The notes under the pieces were generated by a model. That model had not been told where the DNA came from, made no database searches, and saw only the letters and a list, made by a program, of their open reading frames with translations. Shown piece by piece: positions 47,201 through 55,230 of a stretch of DNA of 56,674 nt. The DNA comes from Marinihelvus fidelis (GTDB lineage Bacteria > Pseudomonadota > Gammaproteobacteria > Xanthomonadales > SZUA-36). The stretch is taken from the NCBI RefSeq assembly GCF_008725655.1, contig NZ_VYXP01000014.1:1-56674 (forward strand), written 5' to 3'. Each line of letters starts with the position of its first letter. Position 1 is the first letter of the stretch. The position numbers and the translations under genes are program-made.

Positions 47201-47340
47201 ACCAGGATGATCGGCCGGCTGATTTCCGGCGTCATTTCGATCGGCAAACGCGTCATCGCGATCAGGCCGAAGATCGCCAGCAGGATGCCGCCGACAGCCA
47301 CGGCGACCGGGTTGCCCAGTGAGAGCCGGGTCAGGTTCAT
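44257..47340 (-). CDS. RND-family efflux pump, AcrB-like inner-membrane subunit
   Basis: Proton-driven exporter of 1027 residues with twelve membrane helices and two large periplasmic loops. Family marks are the N-terminal NPVAVAVGGILLAIFGL, the TM4 proton-relay segment GMVLDAAIVVLENIFRQRE, and the TM10-11 region GFVILLGLVVNNAILLV. Only one Asp is present where AcrB has two (DD), as in the metal-exporting HME group, but the sequence lacks the rest of an HME pattern I could recognise. GGGGGAA precedes the ATG. First gene of the pump-adaptor-MFS operon; no TolC-like gene is adjacent. Substrates unknown. Confidence 0.93.
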   Translation of the reverse strand: MNLTRLSLGNPVAVAVGGILLAIFGLIAMTRLPIEMTPEISRPIILVSTSWRASAPNEIESEIIEPQETVLRSTPGLLRMTSNANYGAASVSLEFAVGTDMNRALIEVMNRLNQVPRYPVDADEPGILVGGFNFDRVMGWFAISTTEGNDRPIESYQDYIDDNVVTRIERVAGVSWVGSFGGRSHEVRITFDPYKAAAIGLDLTAVSGELGSNTDVSGGNMEVGRRQYTVRFSGRYAVESLGDLVLEWRGQTPIRLSEVARVEMAMVDPTTVLHLNGGPAIGMAVSPESGANVLDVMAGVRDVIAEMQAEQLPRVGLQIEQNFDQTDYINASIAMVRNNLLLGMALAVVVLWWFLRKFRATLVVGLSIPLCLLASFLVMEITGRTLNIISLAGLAFATGMVLDAAIVVLENIFRQREQGRDGDEASLRGASQVWGALLASTATTVAIFMPVAFLDDEAGQLFADLAITISAAVTVSLVVAVTVLPSAAANWVKGAGIEDHHQHWWRWTTDHIMSWTDTRSKRLTWIGVLTIVPLVLVILLKPPADYLPEGRQNWIDGFLVAPPGLGVETGEREIMDVIDQRLAPHIDGTAEMQLSSYYMGSDPSFGTFLGGRAVNPDEVDAFLGLFNGQILQGFPDTFGFARRAPIFNGARGGRQINLDLQAESFESLLGAGQAGFFAVMQALPGASIQPVPGLEMAEPELRLVPDDRAIAEVGWNRARMATVVRALGDGAFLGEYFDGTRRYNIVMRAEEWATPEELAAMPLATPSGEVLALSELARLERTAGPSSIQRVDRRRTLTLQITPPGAMAIEEALTVIDEQVLPQIRALLPPDGTIKLSGTAEALSETLRSMAGSFTLAVVILYLLISALFRSFRDSLLVIMTIPMATVGGILSLRMMDLALMSQGGQQMDLLTMIGFVILLGLVVNNAILLVYRARDAEREGMSRRDAVESAVRLRLRPILMSTTTSIFGMLPLMLMPGSGSELYRGMASVIVGGMAVSTLFTLLLLPSLLRMNEEKTAETHVAPEAV

Positions 47341-47394
47341 TAAAATTCCCCCACTCGCCAGCGACCCATCCGCCGGCTCGAACAGCGGATTGTA

Positions 47395-49311
47395 TCAGCC
47401 CATCACGCCGGCAAGCATCGGGATGGGCACGTGCACCGCCGCACAGGTGGCTCGCATCAACTCAAGCTCGGCCGGCCGCAGTTCCCCATCGGCCGTGACG
47501 GTCGCCATCAGGGCCTGCACCAGGGCCTGCTTGGCTTCGGGCGACAGTTCATCCAGCCGCGGCAGCACCTTGTCCATGGTTTCGATCCAGTCGTGCACGG
47601 CGGGCAGCGCACCGGCGTCCTCGTTAAAGGCCGCTTTGTACCCCGCGGCCCAGGCCTGTGCCGCGGCATCGGCATCTTCGGGCGCGCCGTGCCAGGCCAG
47701 CACCGCAATGAGCTCGCGAACCGGCCCGGACAACCGGCCCAGTGATTTGCGCCCAGCCGCGCGCACCCTGTGCGGATTGGTCGACTCCCACAGGTACTGG
47801 CGCACCAGTCGGGTCATCAGGTATTCGAACACGTCGATATGCCCATCCACCCGGATCACGCGGTCGATCGCCTCCAGCAGCTTTTGCACGCGTGAGGCCG
47901 GGTGGCGCCGCAGCAATGGCAGGGCCGTTTCGAGCAGCGGCAGGCGCTGCGCCGGCTGGGGCAGACCCGACGCACGAATCAGGTGTTGCACGCCGGCCTC
48001 GGTATCAGCGCCCATGACCTGGGCGATGGCCAGCAGCTGGTCTTCGCGTGAACGCGCGTCGTCGTGCAAAAGGCTGTACAGCAACATCGCCGGTGCGTGG
48101 TCAGGTGAATGCGCGGCCGCTTCCAGCGGTTCCGGCAGGCTCGCCGCCACGGTCGCGGCCATCAGCAGGCGGCTGAAATCCGGGTTGCCGATCTGGTCGA
48201 TGATGCGACCGGCATCAAACGGACCGGGCTCGGCGGTACTGGCGGCCTGCTCGCGTGCGGCGATCTCGGCCTGGCGCTCCGTCTCGCGCTGGATGCGTTT
48301 GGCCAGGGTTGTCAGCTCCTCGGGCTGGAAGCCCGGCTCGACGCGGGCAATACGTTCCATCAGGGGCGGGTGGGTGGCGAACAGGTGTGACACGCGACCC
48401 TGGCCGAACAGCATGTGGCCGACCTCCTCGGTGTCGACCTGGAGCTGGGAGCCACCGCTGTAAACCGCGATCTTCTTCAACGCGCCGCCGATGCCATTGG
48501 GGTCACGGGTGAACTGCACCGCCGAGGCATCGGCCAGGTACTCCCGTGATCGCGACACCGAAGCCTTGATCCAGCGGCCGAAGAACATGCCGATCCAGCC
48601 CACCACGGCCAGGACCACGGCGATAACCAGGATGGGCGCGCCGTTGCGATCGCGGCTGCTGCCCAGGTAACGGCCGTGATAGAGCACTTTGCGGCCGATC
48701 AACGACAGCAACAGGATGCCGAACAGCACCCCCATCAGGCGGATATTCAAGCGCATGTCGCCATTCAGGATGTGGCTGAACTCGTGCGCGATCACGCCCT
48801 GCAGTTCGCTGCGGTCGAGCTTCTCCAGGGTGCCGCGGGTCACGGCCACGGCCGCGTCCGCGGGCGAATAGCCGGCGGCAAAGGCGTTGATGCCCTCTTC
48901 CTGCTCCAGCACGAACACCTCGGGTACCGGCACACCGGAAGCCAGGGCGATCTCCTCGACCACGTTGATCAGCCGGCGCTTGAGCGGGTCGCGGGTATCG
49001 GGCTCGATGGGTGTGCCACCCAGCTGCCGGGCGACGTCTCCGCCACCACCGCGCAGGGAAATGGTCTTGAACAGGCTGGCGAAACCGATCACCGCGCCCG
49101 TGGCCATGCTGGTCGCACCCAGCAGGGGCGCATTCTGGCGCAGGCCCTGGGCAGAAAACGGACTGACGCCCTGTTCCAGCGAGGTGAATCCGAAGGCCAG
49201 CATCAGCGCCAGGTCGACGGCGGCGATGATGGCCAGCACGGCCAGGATGAACAGGAACACCAGCCAGCGGGTATGCCGCCGCGAACGGTCCTGGTGTTCG
49301 AAGAAATTCAC
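47395..49311 (-). CDS. M48 family membrane metalloprotease with C-terminal TerB-like region
   Basis: HtpX-related zinc protease of 638 residues, twice the length of HtpX (about 290). Two N-terminal membrane helices (about 15-40 and 66-84) precede the catalytic domain: HEFSH with the zinc histidines and catalytic Glu (about 180), and a third ligand in SREYLADASAVQF. Two further membrane helices lie at about 194-250. The C-terminal part (about 350-638) is helical; its last 110 residues resemble a TerB-like domain (ATVTADGELRPAELELMRAT). Starts with GTG. It lies 42 bases after lemA, a pair common in proteobacteria. Confidence 0.9.
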   Translation of the reverse strand: MNFFEHQDRSRRHTRWLVFLFILAVLAIIAAVDLALMLAFGFTSLEQGVSPFSAQGLRQNAPLLGATSMATGAVIGFASLFKTISLRGGGGDVARQLGGTPIEPDTRDPLKRRLINVVEEIALASGVPVPEVFVLEQEEGINAFAAGYSPADAAVAVTRGTLEKLDRSELQGVIAHEFSHILNGDMRLNIRLMGVLFGILLLSLIGRKVLYHGRYLGSSRDRNGAPILVIAVVLAVVGWIGMFFGRWIKASVSRSREYLADASAVQFTRDPNGIGGALKKIAVYSGGSQLQVDTEEVGHMLFGQGRVSHLFATHPPLMERIARVEPGFQPEELTTLAKRIQRETERQAEIAAREQAASTAEPGPFDAGRIIDQIGNPDFSRLLMAATVAASLPEPLEAAAHSPDHAPAMLLYSLLHDDARSREDQLLAIAQVMGADTEAGVQHLIRASGLPQPAQRLPLLETALPLLRRHPASRVQKLLEAIDRVIRVDGHIDVFEYLMTRLVRQYLWESTNPHRVRAAGRKSLGRLSGPVRELIAVLAWHGAPEDADAAAQAWAAGYKAAFNEDAGALPAVHDWIETMDKVLPRLDELSPEAKQALVQALMATVTADGELRPAELELMRATCAAVHVPIPMLAGVMG

Positions 49312-49353
49312 GTCATGCCCCGGTCAGGCATCCCCCCTGTCGCCGGCCCGAAG

Positions 49354-49935
49354 TCAGAATTCGACCTTGGGCACCTCGCGCTTGGCCTCGTCCTCGATCT
49401 CCAGCAGTTCCGCCGGGCCGAAGTTGAACCAGCCAGCGAAGAAGTTGTTGGGGAAGGACTCGCGCAGCGTGTTGTAGCTCATCACCGAATCGTTGTAGGC
49501 CTGGCGGGCGAAGGCCACCTTGTTCTCCGTGGTGGTCAGTTCCTCGGAGAGCTGCATCATGTTCTCGTTGGCTTTCAGGTCCGGGTAGGCCTCGGACAGC
49601 GCGAAAAGGCGACCCAGGGCGCCGGAAAGGCCCTGCTCGGCCGCGGCCAGCTGTTTCATCGCCTCGGGGTCACTGGGGTCGGCAGCCGCCTGCTTCAGGC
49701 CGGCCACGGCCGTGTTGCGGGCGTTGATCACGGCCTCGAGCGTCTCGCGCTCGTGGCTCATATAGCCCTTGGCGGTCTCGACCAGGTTGGGTATCAGGTC
49801 ATGACGGCGGGTGAGCTGCACATCGATCTGCGCGAACGCGTTCTTGTAGCGATTGCGACTCGCCACCAGGCGGTTGTAGATCGAAATCGCGAACACCACC
49901 GCCGCGCCGACCAGCAACAACAGAATCCAGCCCAT
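49354..49935 (-). CDS. lemA: LemA family protein
   Basis: A 193-residue inner-membrane-anchored protein: one N-terminal helix (WILLLLVGAAVVFAISIYNRL), then a long helical bundle facing the periplasm. Signatures are RNRYKNAFAQIDVQLTRRHDLIPNLVETAKGYMSHE (about 27-62) and NNFFAGWFNFGPAELLE near the end. Function is not settled; it is often co-transcribed with a membrane protease. AAGGAT precedes the ATG. It is the first gene of a lemA-M48 operon. Confidence 0.93.
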   Translation of the reverse strand: MGWILLLLVGAAVVFAISIYNRLVASRNRYKNAFAQIDVQLTRRHDLIPNLVETAKGYMSHERETLEAVINARNTAVAGLKQAAADPSDPEAMKQLAAAEQGLSGALGRLFALSEAYPDLKANENMMQLSEELTTTENKVAFARQAYNDSVMSYNTLRESFPNNFFAGWFNFGPAELLEIEDEAKREVPKVEF

Positions 49936-50040
49936 ATCCTTAACTCCCCTACCGTCAGGTCAATGTTCCAAGCATAGCAAAATGGGACGGCCAGAATACG
50001 TGCCGCAAGTCACCGGGCGCGACGCCTGGCGCGGAGGCGC

Positions 50041-50128
50041 GTAACGGTGTCCCCGGACTCGCTGTGAATACGTCCCTGTACGCTCATCGGCGGCATCCCT
50101 GCCGCCGAAGGTCCGGGGACACCGCTAC
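50041..50128. repeat. Palindromic repeat, copy B (inverted orientation)
   Basis: Outer arms 50041-50058 and 50111-50128 pair at 17 of 18 positions. The inner perfect palindrome CGGCGGCATCCCTGCCGCCG sits at 50088-50107, which is the complement of the core in copy C, so this copy is inverted relative to A and C. Tail read on the minus strand is a diverged form with CAGGGACG. Confidence 0.85.
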
Positions 50129-50222
50129 CCACCTCCGCTCGTGTCACGCGGAGATTGGCTGGTGAAAGCCGCAGGTTCGCACCGCCTGCGCACGAGTTAG
50201 CCGCTGATGGGGCGTCACGCTT

Positions 50223-50330
50223 GCGGGGTTGGGTTGCCCGTGTACCGGGCCTTCGGCGGCAGGGATGCCGCCGATGAGCGATCCAGGGATGGACTTGAGC
50301 GCGCCCGGTACGCGGGAAACCCATCCCCGC
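50223..50330. repeat. Palindromic repeat, copy C
   Basis: Outer arms 50223-50250 and 50303-50330 pair at 25 of 28 positions. The inner hairpin CGGCGGCAGGGATGCCGCCG is at 50254-50273, followed by GAGCGATCCAGGGATGGA (50277-50294) and CTTGAGCG. It is the clearest full copy and lies just 19 bases beyond the glnS stop. Confidence 0.88.
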
Positions 50331-50348
50331 AACCCGCGACGCGGCCCG

Positions 50349-52016
50349 TCAGCGCGAGAGTTTGGCCCAGGTGTCGCGAAGGGTCACGGTGCGATTGAAG
50401 ACGGGCTTCTCCGCCGTGCTGTCATCATCCGGGGTGAAGTAACCGTTGCGCTCGAACTGGCGGTAGGCGGGGCCACCGCCTTCGAGGGCAGCGGGCTCGA
50501 CCCAGGCCGTGTCGATGACGGTCAGCGACTCCGGGTTCAGGTGCTCGAGGAAGTCGGTGTCCTTGTCGGCCAGCGGGTTCGGCACGTTGAACAGGCGGTC
50601 GTACAGGCGCACCTCGGCGGCGACCGCGTGCTTCGCGGATACCCAGTGGATGGTGCCCTTGACCTTGCGATTGGCGCCTGGCATGCCGCTGCGGGTGTCG
50701 GGGTCGAACTCGCAGTGCAGTTCGGTCACTTCGCCGGCGTCGTTCTTGATCACGTCCACGCACTTGATAATGAAGGCGTTGCGCAGGCGCACCTCGCCGT
50801 CCGGCTTCAGGCGGAAGTACTTGCGCGGCGGCTCTTCCATGAAGTCGTGGCGCTCGATCCACAGTTCCCGCGATAGCGGCACCTGCCGTGTGCCCATGGA
50901 CTCATCCTTGGGGTGCAGCGCGGCCTCGAGGAACTCTTCCTCGCCCTCGGGGTAATTCAGCAGCACAACCTTGATGGGGTCCAGCACGGCCATGGCGCGT
51001 GGGGCGCGGTCGTTCAGGTCGTTGCGGATGGCGTTCTCGAGCACGCCCATGTCGATGATGGACTCGGACTTGCTCACGCCCATCTCGCCCCAGAAGGCGC
51101 GGATGGATTCCGGCGTATAGCCGCGGCGGCGCAGGCCGGCAATGGTCGGCATGCGCGGGTCGTCCCAGCCGTTCACGTGATCTTCTTCGACCAGCTGGCG
51201 CAGCTTGCGCTTGCTCATCACCGTGTAGTTCAGGTTGCCGCGCGCGAACTCGATCTGGCGCGGCTGGCTGGGTGCCGGGATGTGCTTCAGGTACCACTCG
51301 TACAGCGGCCGGTGATCTTCAAATTCCAGCGTGCACAGGCTGTGGGTGATGTGCTCGAGCGAATCCGACTGGCCATGCGCCCAGTCATACATCGGGTAGA
51401 TGTGCCAGGTGTCGCCGGTGCGGTGGTGCGCCGCGTTGATGATGCGGTACAGCACCGGGTCGCGCAGGTTGATGTTGCCGGCGGCCATGTCGATTTTCGC
51501 CCGCAGCACGTGCTCGCCATCGGCAAACTCGCCGGCCGCCATGCGCTCGAACAGGTTGCGGTTCTCGGCCACGGGCCGGTCGCGGTACGGGCTGTGGGTG
51601 CCCGGCTCGGTCAGCGTGCCGCGCTGGGCGCGGATGGTGTCGGCATCCTGGCTGTCGACATAGGCCAGGCCTTCATCAATCAAATGCAGGGCCCACTCGT
51701 ACAGCTGCCCGAAGTAGTCCGAGGCGTGGTGCAGCGCGTCCCACTCGAAACCCAGCCAGCGCACGTCGTTCATGATCGACTGCGCGAAGTCCTCGTTTTC
51801 CTTCAGCGGGTTGGTGTCATCGAAGCGCAGGTGCGTGCGACCGCCGAACTCGTCGGCCAGGCCGAAGTTCAGGCAGATCGACTTGGCGTGACCGATATGC
51901 AGGAAACCATTCGGTTCCGGCGGGAACCGGGTGACAATGGATTCATGTTTGCCGCTGTCGAGATCGTCGATCACGATGTTGCGGATGAAGTTGGTATTCT
52001 GGGTGGGTTGTTCCAT
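50349..52016 (-). CDS. glnS: Glutaminyl-tRNA synthetase
   Basis: Charges tRNA-Gln with glutamine. From ATG 52016 it has 555 residues, the bacterial length. Class I motifs are the HIGH-type PEPNGFLHIGHAKS (about 34-47) and KMSKS-type VMSKRKL (about 267-273). Substrate specificity segment RFDDTNP and the C-terminal anticodon-binding beta-barrels (SWVEPAALE-type end) are present. An open frame to 52157 lacks family content. It is divergent from the gltP-like gene. Repeat C lies directly past its stop. Confidence 0.96.
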   Translation of the reverse strand: MEQPTQNTNFIRNIVIDDLDSGKHESIVTRFPPEPNGFLHIGHAKSICLNFGLADEFGGRTHLRFDDTNPLKENEDFAQSIMNDVRWLGFEWDALHHASDYFGQLYEWALHLIDEGLAYVDSQDADTIRAQRGTLTEPGTHSPYRDRPVAENRNLFERMAAGEFADGEHVLRAKIDMAAGNINLRDPVLYRIINAAHHRTGDTWHIYPMYDWAHGQSDSLEHITHSLCTLEFEDHRPLYEWYLKHIPAPSQPRQIEFARGNLNYTVMSKRKLRQLVEEDHVNGWDDPRMPTIAGLRRRGYTPESIRAFWGEMGVSKSESIIDMGVLENAIRNDLNDRAPRAMAVLDPIKVVLLNYPEGEEEFLEAALHPKDESMGTRQVPLSRELWIERHDFMEEPPRKYFRLKPDGEVRLRNAFIIKCVDVIKNDAGEVTELHCEFDPDTRSGMPGANRKVKGTIHWVSAKHAVAAEVRLYDRLFNVPNPLADKDTDFLEHLNPESLTVIDTAWVEPAALEGGGPAYRQFERNGYFTPDDDSTAEKPVFNRTVTLRDTWAKLSR

Positions 52017-52159
52017 GCTGGATATCGCAGTTGCTGCCGGGTCTTTGCCAACCCGGTGGTCGAAGCGGTAAATTCTATCGCAATCCGCGCCGCGGCCACC
52101 ATGAAAGCGGCGCGCCAGAACCATAAAACCAGAACGCACGCACACCGGGAAGTCCACTC

Positions 52160-53473
52160 ATGTCCGAAAAGAAGAAGGCCAGTCTTACCACGCGCATCCT
52201 CATCGCCATGATCCTCGGCGCCATCGTCGGCGGGATCATCGGTGCGATGGGCAACCCTGACTGGGCCACGATCTGGCTGACCGAGGGCATTTTCCGGGTC
52301 GTCGGCCAGGTGTTCATCTCGCTGCTGCAGATGCTGGTGGTGCCGCTGGTGTTCGTGTCACTGGTCTGTGGCTCTTCGGCCCTGTCGGACCCCAAGGTGC
52401 TGGGCCGGGTGGGCGGCAAGACCATCGCGCTCTACCTGCTGACCACCGGAATCGCGGTCACGCTGGCGCTGGGCGCCGCGCTGCTCTTCAAGCCGGGAGT
52501 CGGTGTCGAAGCCGCGGCGGCCACGCCGGCCAGCATCGCCGCCGGCTCACCCTTCACCCAGGTCCTGATCGACATGGTGCCGAAGAACCCGGTCGCCGCC
52601 ATGGCCCAGGGGCAGATGTTGCCGATCATCCTGTTCTCGGTGCTGCTGGGCATTGCCATCACGCTCAGCGGCGCGCGTGGCCAGCGCATCGGCGCCTGGT
52701 TCAATGACATGAACGAAGTGATCATGAAACTGGTGGGGCTGGTCATGCGTTTCGCGCCTTACGGCGTGTTCGCGCTGATCGCCATCCTGGCCGCCACCAG
52801 CGATTTCGCGGAACTGAAGAAGCTTGGCAAGTACGTACTGCTGGTCTTCGCCGTGCTGTTTGTCCACGCGCTGGTGGTCTACCCGACCCTGCTCGTGCTG
52901 GTCGGCCGCCTGAACCCGTGGATGTTCCTGTACAAGATGCGCGCGGCCATGCTGTTCGCGTTCTCCACGGCCTCCAGCAACGCCACCCTGCCGATCACGC
53001 TGGAAACCGTCCGCAAGCGCCTGGGCGTCAGCAACAAGGTCGCCTCGTTCACCGTGCCGCTGGGCGCGACCATCAACATGGATGGCACCGCCATCATGCA
53101 GGGCATCGCCACCGGCTTTATCGCCCAGTTTTACGGCATCGAGCTGGGCGCTGGCCAGTTCCTGATGGTCGTGGTGATGGTCATCCTGGCCTCCATCGGC
53201 ACCGCCGGCGTCCCCAGCGTGGGCCTGATCGTACTGGCCGGCGTACTGTCCCAGGTGGGCCTGCCCGCCGAGGGCATCGCCATGATCCTGGGCATCGACC
53301 GCGTGCTGGACATGACCCGTACCGCGGTCAACATCACCGGCGACGCCACCGTTACCACGCTGGTGGCCAAGAGCGAAGGCGAGCTCGACCTGGACGTGTT
53401 CAACGACCCCGAAGCCGGCGCGGATTTCGAAAGCGCCACCGATGAAGCCGAGGCACCGCCAGAACGCCATTAA
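52160..53473 (+). CDS. Dicarboxylate/amino-acid:cation symporter (GltP/DctA type)
   Basis: Inner-membrane sodium- or proton-coupled importer of glutamate, aspartate or C4-dicarboxylates, 437 residues. The family signature is strong: the serine-rich STASSNATLPITLE re-entrant loop (about 271-284), then NMDGTAIMQG with the cation-binding Asp (about 307-316), GTAGVPSVGLIVLAGVL (the second loop) and DRVLDMTRTAVNITGD (about 374-389) with the substrate-binding residues. A charged acidic tail follows. Located divergent from glnS, but no functional link is known. Confidence 0.94.
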   Translation: MSEKKKASLTTRILIAMILGAIVGGIIGAMGNPDWATIWLTEGIFRVVGQVFISLLQMLVVPLVFVSLVCGSSALSDPKVLGRVGGKTIALYLLTTGIAVTLALGAALLFKPGVGVEAAAATPASIAAGSPFTQVLIDMVPKNPVAAMAQGQMLPIILFSVLLGIAITLSGARGQRIGAWFNDMNEVIMKLVGLVMRFAPYGVFALIAILAATSDFAELKKLGKYVLLVFAVLFVHALVVYPTLLVLVGRLNPWMFLYKMRAAMLFAFSTASSNATLPITLETVRKRLGVSNKVASFTVPLGATINMDGTAIMQGIATGFIAQFYGIELGAGQFLMVVVMVILASIGTAGVPSVGLIVLAGVLSQVGLPAEGIAMILGIDRVLDMTRTAVNITGDATVTTLVAKSEGELDLDVFNDPEAGADFESATDEAEAPPERH

Positions 53474-53494
53474 GGACCACACCCCAAGGGATAT

Positions 53495-53626
53495 GATCCA
53501 TATACAGACCATGTGAGCGGATTATGGTCTATTTATGGGTCATTATGCATTGACTGACCCCGACTGGACTGGTAATTTGGTTCATATGGCGTCCATAAGG
53601 CCGCCATATGACCCATATAAAGACCA
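53495..53626. promoter_or_regulatory. hipB operator region: three copies of a 17-base element
   Basis: Copies GATCCATATACAGACCA (53495-53511) and GACCCATATAAAGACCA (53610-53626) are direct; a third, TGGTCTATTTATGGGTC (53525-53541), is inverted. A further inverted repeat TCATATGGC/GCCATATGA occupies 53582-53590 and 53603-53611. The last 17-mer ends nine bases before the hipB ATG. This spacing is what an autoregulating HipB dimer would use. Confidence 0.7.
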
Positions 53627-53635
53627 GTGCTGGCA

Positions 53636-53974
53636 ATGCCAAAGTCCATTAAACGCACCTATTCAAGATACAGCCGCGATGCCACCGCGTTGCTTGGCGG
53701 ATTGATCCGTGCGGCCCGCAAGGAACGCAAACTGACCGCGCAGGAGCTGGCTGACCGCGCGGGAATTTCCAGGGGCCTGCTGCAGCGCATTGAGAAGGGC
53801 GACCTCAAGTGCGAAATCGGCGCTGTCTTTGAAGTGGCCACCCTCGTCGGCGTAAGACTCTTTGATTCCGACGAGCCCACGCTTGCCAGGCACCTGGGCC
53901 AGACCAGGGACAAACTGGCCCTGCTGCCGAAATCCGTCCGCAAGAAGCGCGCAACGGTGCAGGATGACTTCTAG
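53636..53974 (+). CDS. hipB: HipB-like antitoxin, XRE-family DNA-binding protein
   Basis: A 112-residue antitoxin and autorepressor. The helix-turn-helix is in LTAQELADRAGISRGLLQRIEKGDLKCEIGAVFEVATLVGV (about 33-73). The basic N terminus and C-terminal RKKRATVQDDF tail are typical of HipB. The ATG at 53636 is taken; an in-frame GTG three codons earlier is possible. The stop lies 11 bases inside hipA. The promoter carries three copies of a 17-base element, probably its own operators. Confidence 0.85.
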   Translation: MPKSIKRTYSRYSRDATALLGGLIRAARKERKLTAQELADRAGISRGLLQRIEKGDLKCEIGAVFEVATLVGVRLFDSDEPTLARHLGQTRDKLALLPKSVRKKRATVQDDF

Positions 53975-55223
53975 TGACTACAGGGAGGCATATGTCTGGA
54001 TCTGGCTACCGGACGAGACCAGGCCCGTCGTCGCCGGAAGACTGGAAGCCGACAACGGCAATATCCAGTTCAACTACGGCAGAAGCTACCTTGAGCGAGT
54101 AGGCGACCCGCCCGAAGCCATACCCATTTACGAACCCGAGTTGCCGTTGCGGGCCGGAGCACTGCCACTCCCCGAAGGTTTGACCATGCCCGGCTGTATT
54201 CGCGACGCCGCTCCCGATGCATGGGGTCGGCGCGTGATTATCAACCGAATGCTGGGGCCAGGGGCCGCCGGAGTGGATACAGCCGAGCTGGGCGAACTGA
54301 CCTACCTGCTGGAGTCCGGCTCCGACCGAATCGGCGCGCTGGATTTTCAGCGTTCACCGACTGAGTACGTCCCGCGATCCGCGGACAACGTCAGCATGGA
54401 AGAACTGATCGAATCCGCTGACCGGGTTGAGAAAGGCCTGCCGCTGACCCCCGAGCTGGAACAGGCGTTGTTCCACGGCAGCGCCATTGGCGGCGCGCGA
54501 CCCAAAGCCCTGATCCAGGACAGCGGCAAGAAGTACGTCGCGAAATTTTCTTCCAGCACTGACCTTTACAGCGTCGTAAAAGCAGAATTCATCGCCATGC
54601 GGCTGGCGCACATTGCCGGGCTGGATGTCGCACCGGTTAAATTGGTCAGCGCGGCCAACAGGGACGTGCTGCTGATCGAGCGTTTCGACCGTCGGCCCAA
54701 AGACGAAACCTGGACACGCAGGGCAATGGTATCCGCGCTGACCCTACTCGGACTGGACGACATGATGGCGCGCTACTCCAGCTACGAAACGCTGGCAGAA
54801 ATTATCCGTCACCGCTTTACCCACCCAAAAAAAACGCTACGGGAACTGTTCTCCCGGCTGGCCTTCAACATCCTATGCGGCAACACCGATGACCACGCGC
54901 GCAACCATGCCGCGTTCTGGGACGGCGCATCATTGACGCTGACCCCCGCCTATGACATTTGCCCTCAAGGCCGTACGGGCAACGAGGCATCACAGGCCAT
55001 GCTGATATCCGGCCATAACAACCTGAGCCAGCTAAAATCCTGCCTCGAAGCAGCGCATCACTTTCTGCTCTCCGAACACGAGGCCCGCGCCATCTTCACC
55101 CACCTGTCAGACACCATCGAAAGCCACTGGCACGCCGTTTGCGCAGAGGCGCAACTCAGCGAAGTCGATAAGAAGCTTTTCTGGAAAAGGCAGTTTCTGA
55201 ACCCGTTCTCAACCGAGCAATAG
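53964..55223 (+). CDS. hipA: HipA-family serine/threonine kinase toxin
   Basis: Kinase toxin of the type II hipBA system, 419 residues. The N-terminal HipA-N region has AGALPLPEG and CIRDAAPDAWGRRVI. The core shows GSAIGGARPKALI (the flexible P-loop with a Ser/Lys arrangement typical of HipA), KYVAKFSSSTD, ALLIERFDR-type segment (VLLIERFDR), the catalytic loop GNTDDHARNHAAFWDG and the metal-binding Asp in AYDICP. All look intact. In E. coli HipA the target is GltX; targets of this one are unknown. Overlap with hipB by 11 bases suggests coupling. Its end abuts RHS debris. Confidence 0.9.
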   Translation: MTSSDYREAYVWIWLPDETRPVVAGRLEADNGNIQFNYGRSYLERVGDPPEAIPIYEPELPLRAGALPLPEGLTMPGCIRDAAPDAWGRRVIINRMLGPGAAGVDTAELGELTYLLESGSDRIGALDFQRSPTEYVPRSADNVSMEELIESADRVEKGLPLTPELEQALFHGSAIGGARPKALIQDSGKKYVAKFSSSTDLYSVVKAEFIAMRLAHIAGLDVAPVKLVSAANRDVLLIERFDRRPKDETWTRRAMVSALTLLGLDDMMARYSSYETLAEIIRHRFTHPKKTLRELFSRLAFNILCGNTDDHARNHAAFWDGASLTLTPAYDICPQGRTGNEASQAMLISGHNNLSQLKSCLEAAHHFLLSEHEARAIFTHLSDTIESHWHAVCAEAQLSEVDKKLFWKRQFLNPFSTEQ

Positions 55224-55230
55224 GTACCTG

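Larger units (their letters stand above)
49936..50348. other. 413-base gene-free stretch
   Basis: Between the lemA start and glnS. It holds repeat copies B and C; 50129-50222, between them, shows no gene, RNA or repeat I can recognise. Open frames across it are low-complexity and shifted by the palindromes. Confidence 0.7.

Noticed and set aside
50913-52211. 432-codon open frame on the plus strand over glnS
   Set aside because: Mirror of a conserved gene, with no ribosome site or family resemblance; likewise the long frames at 45586-46407 and 48676-49977.
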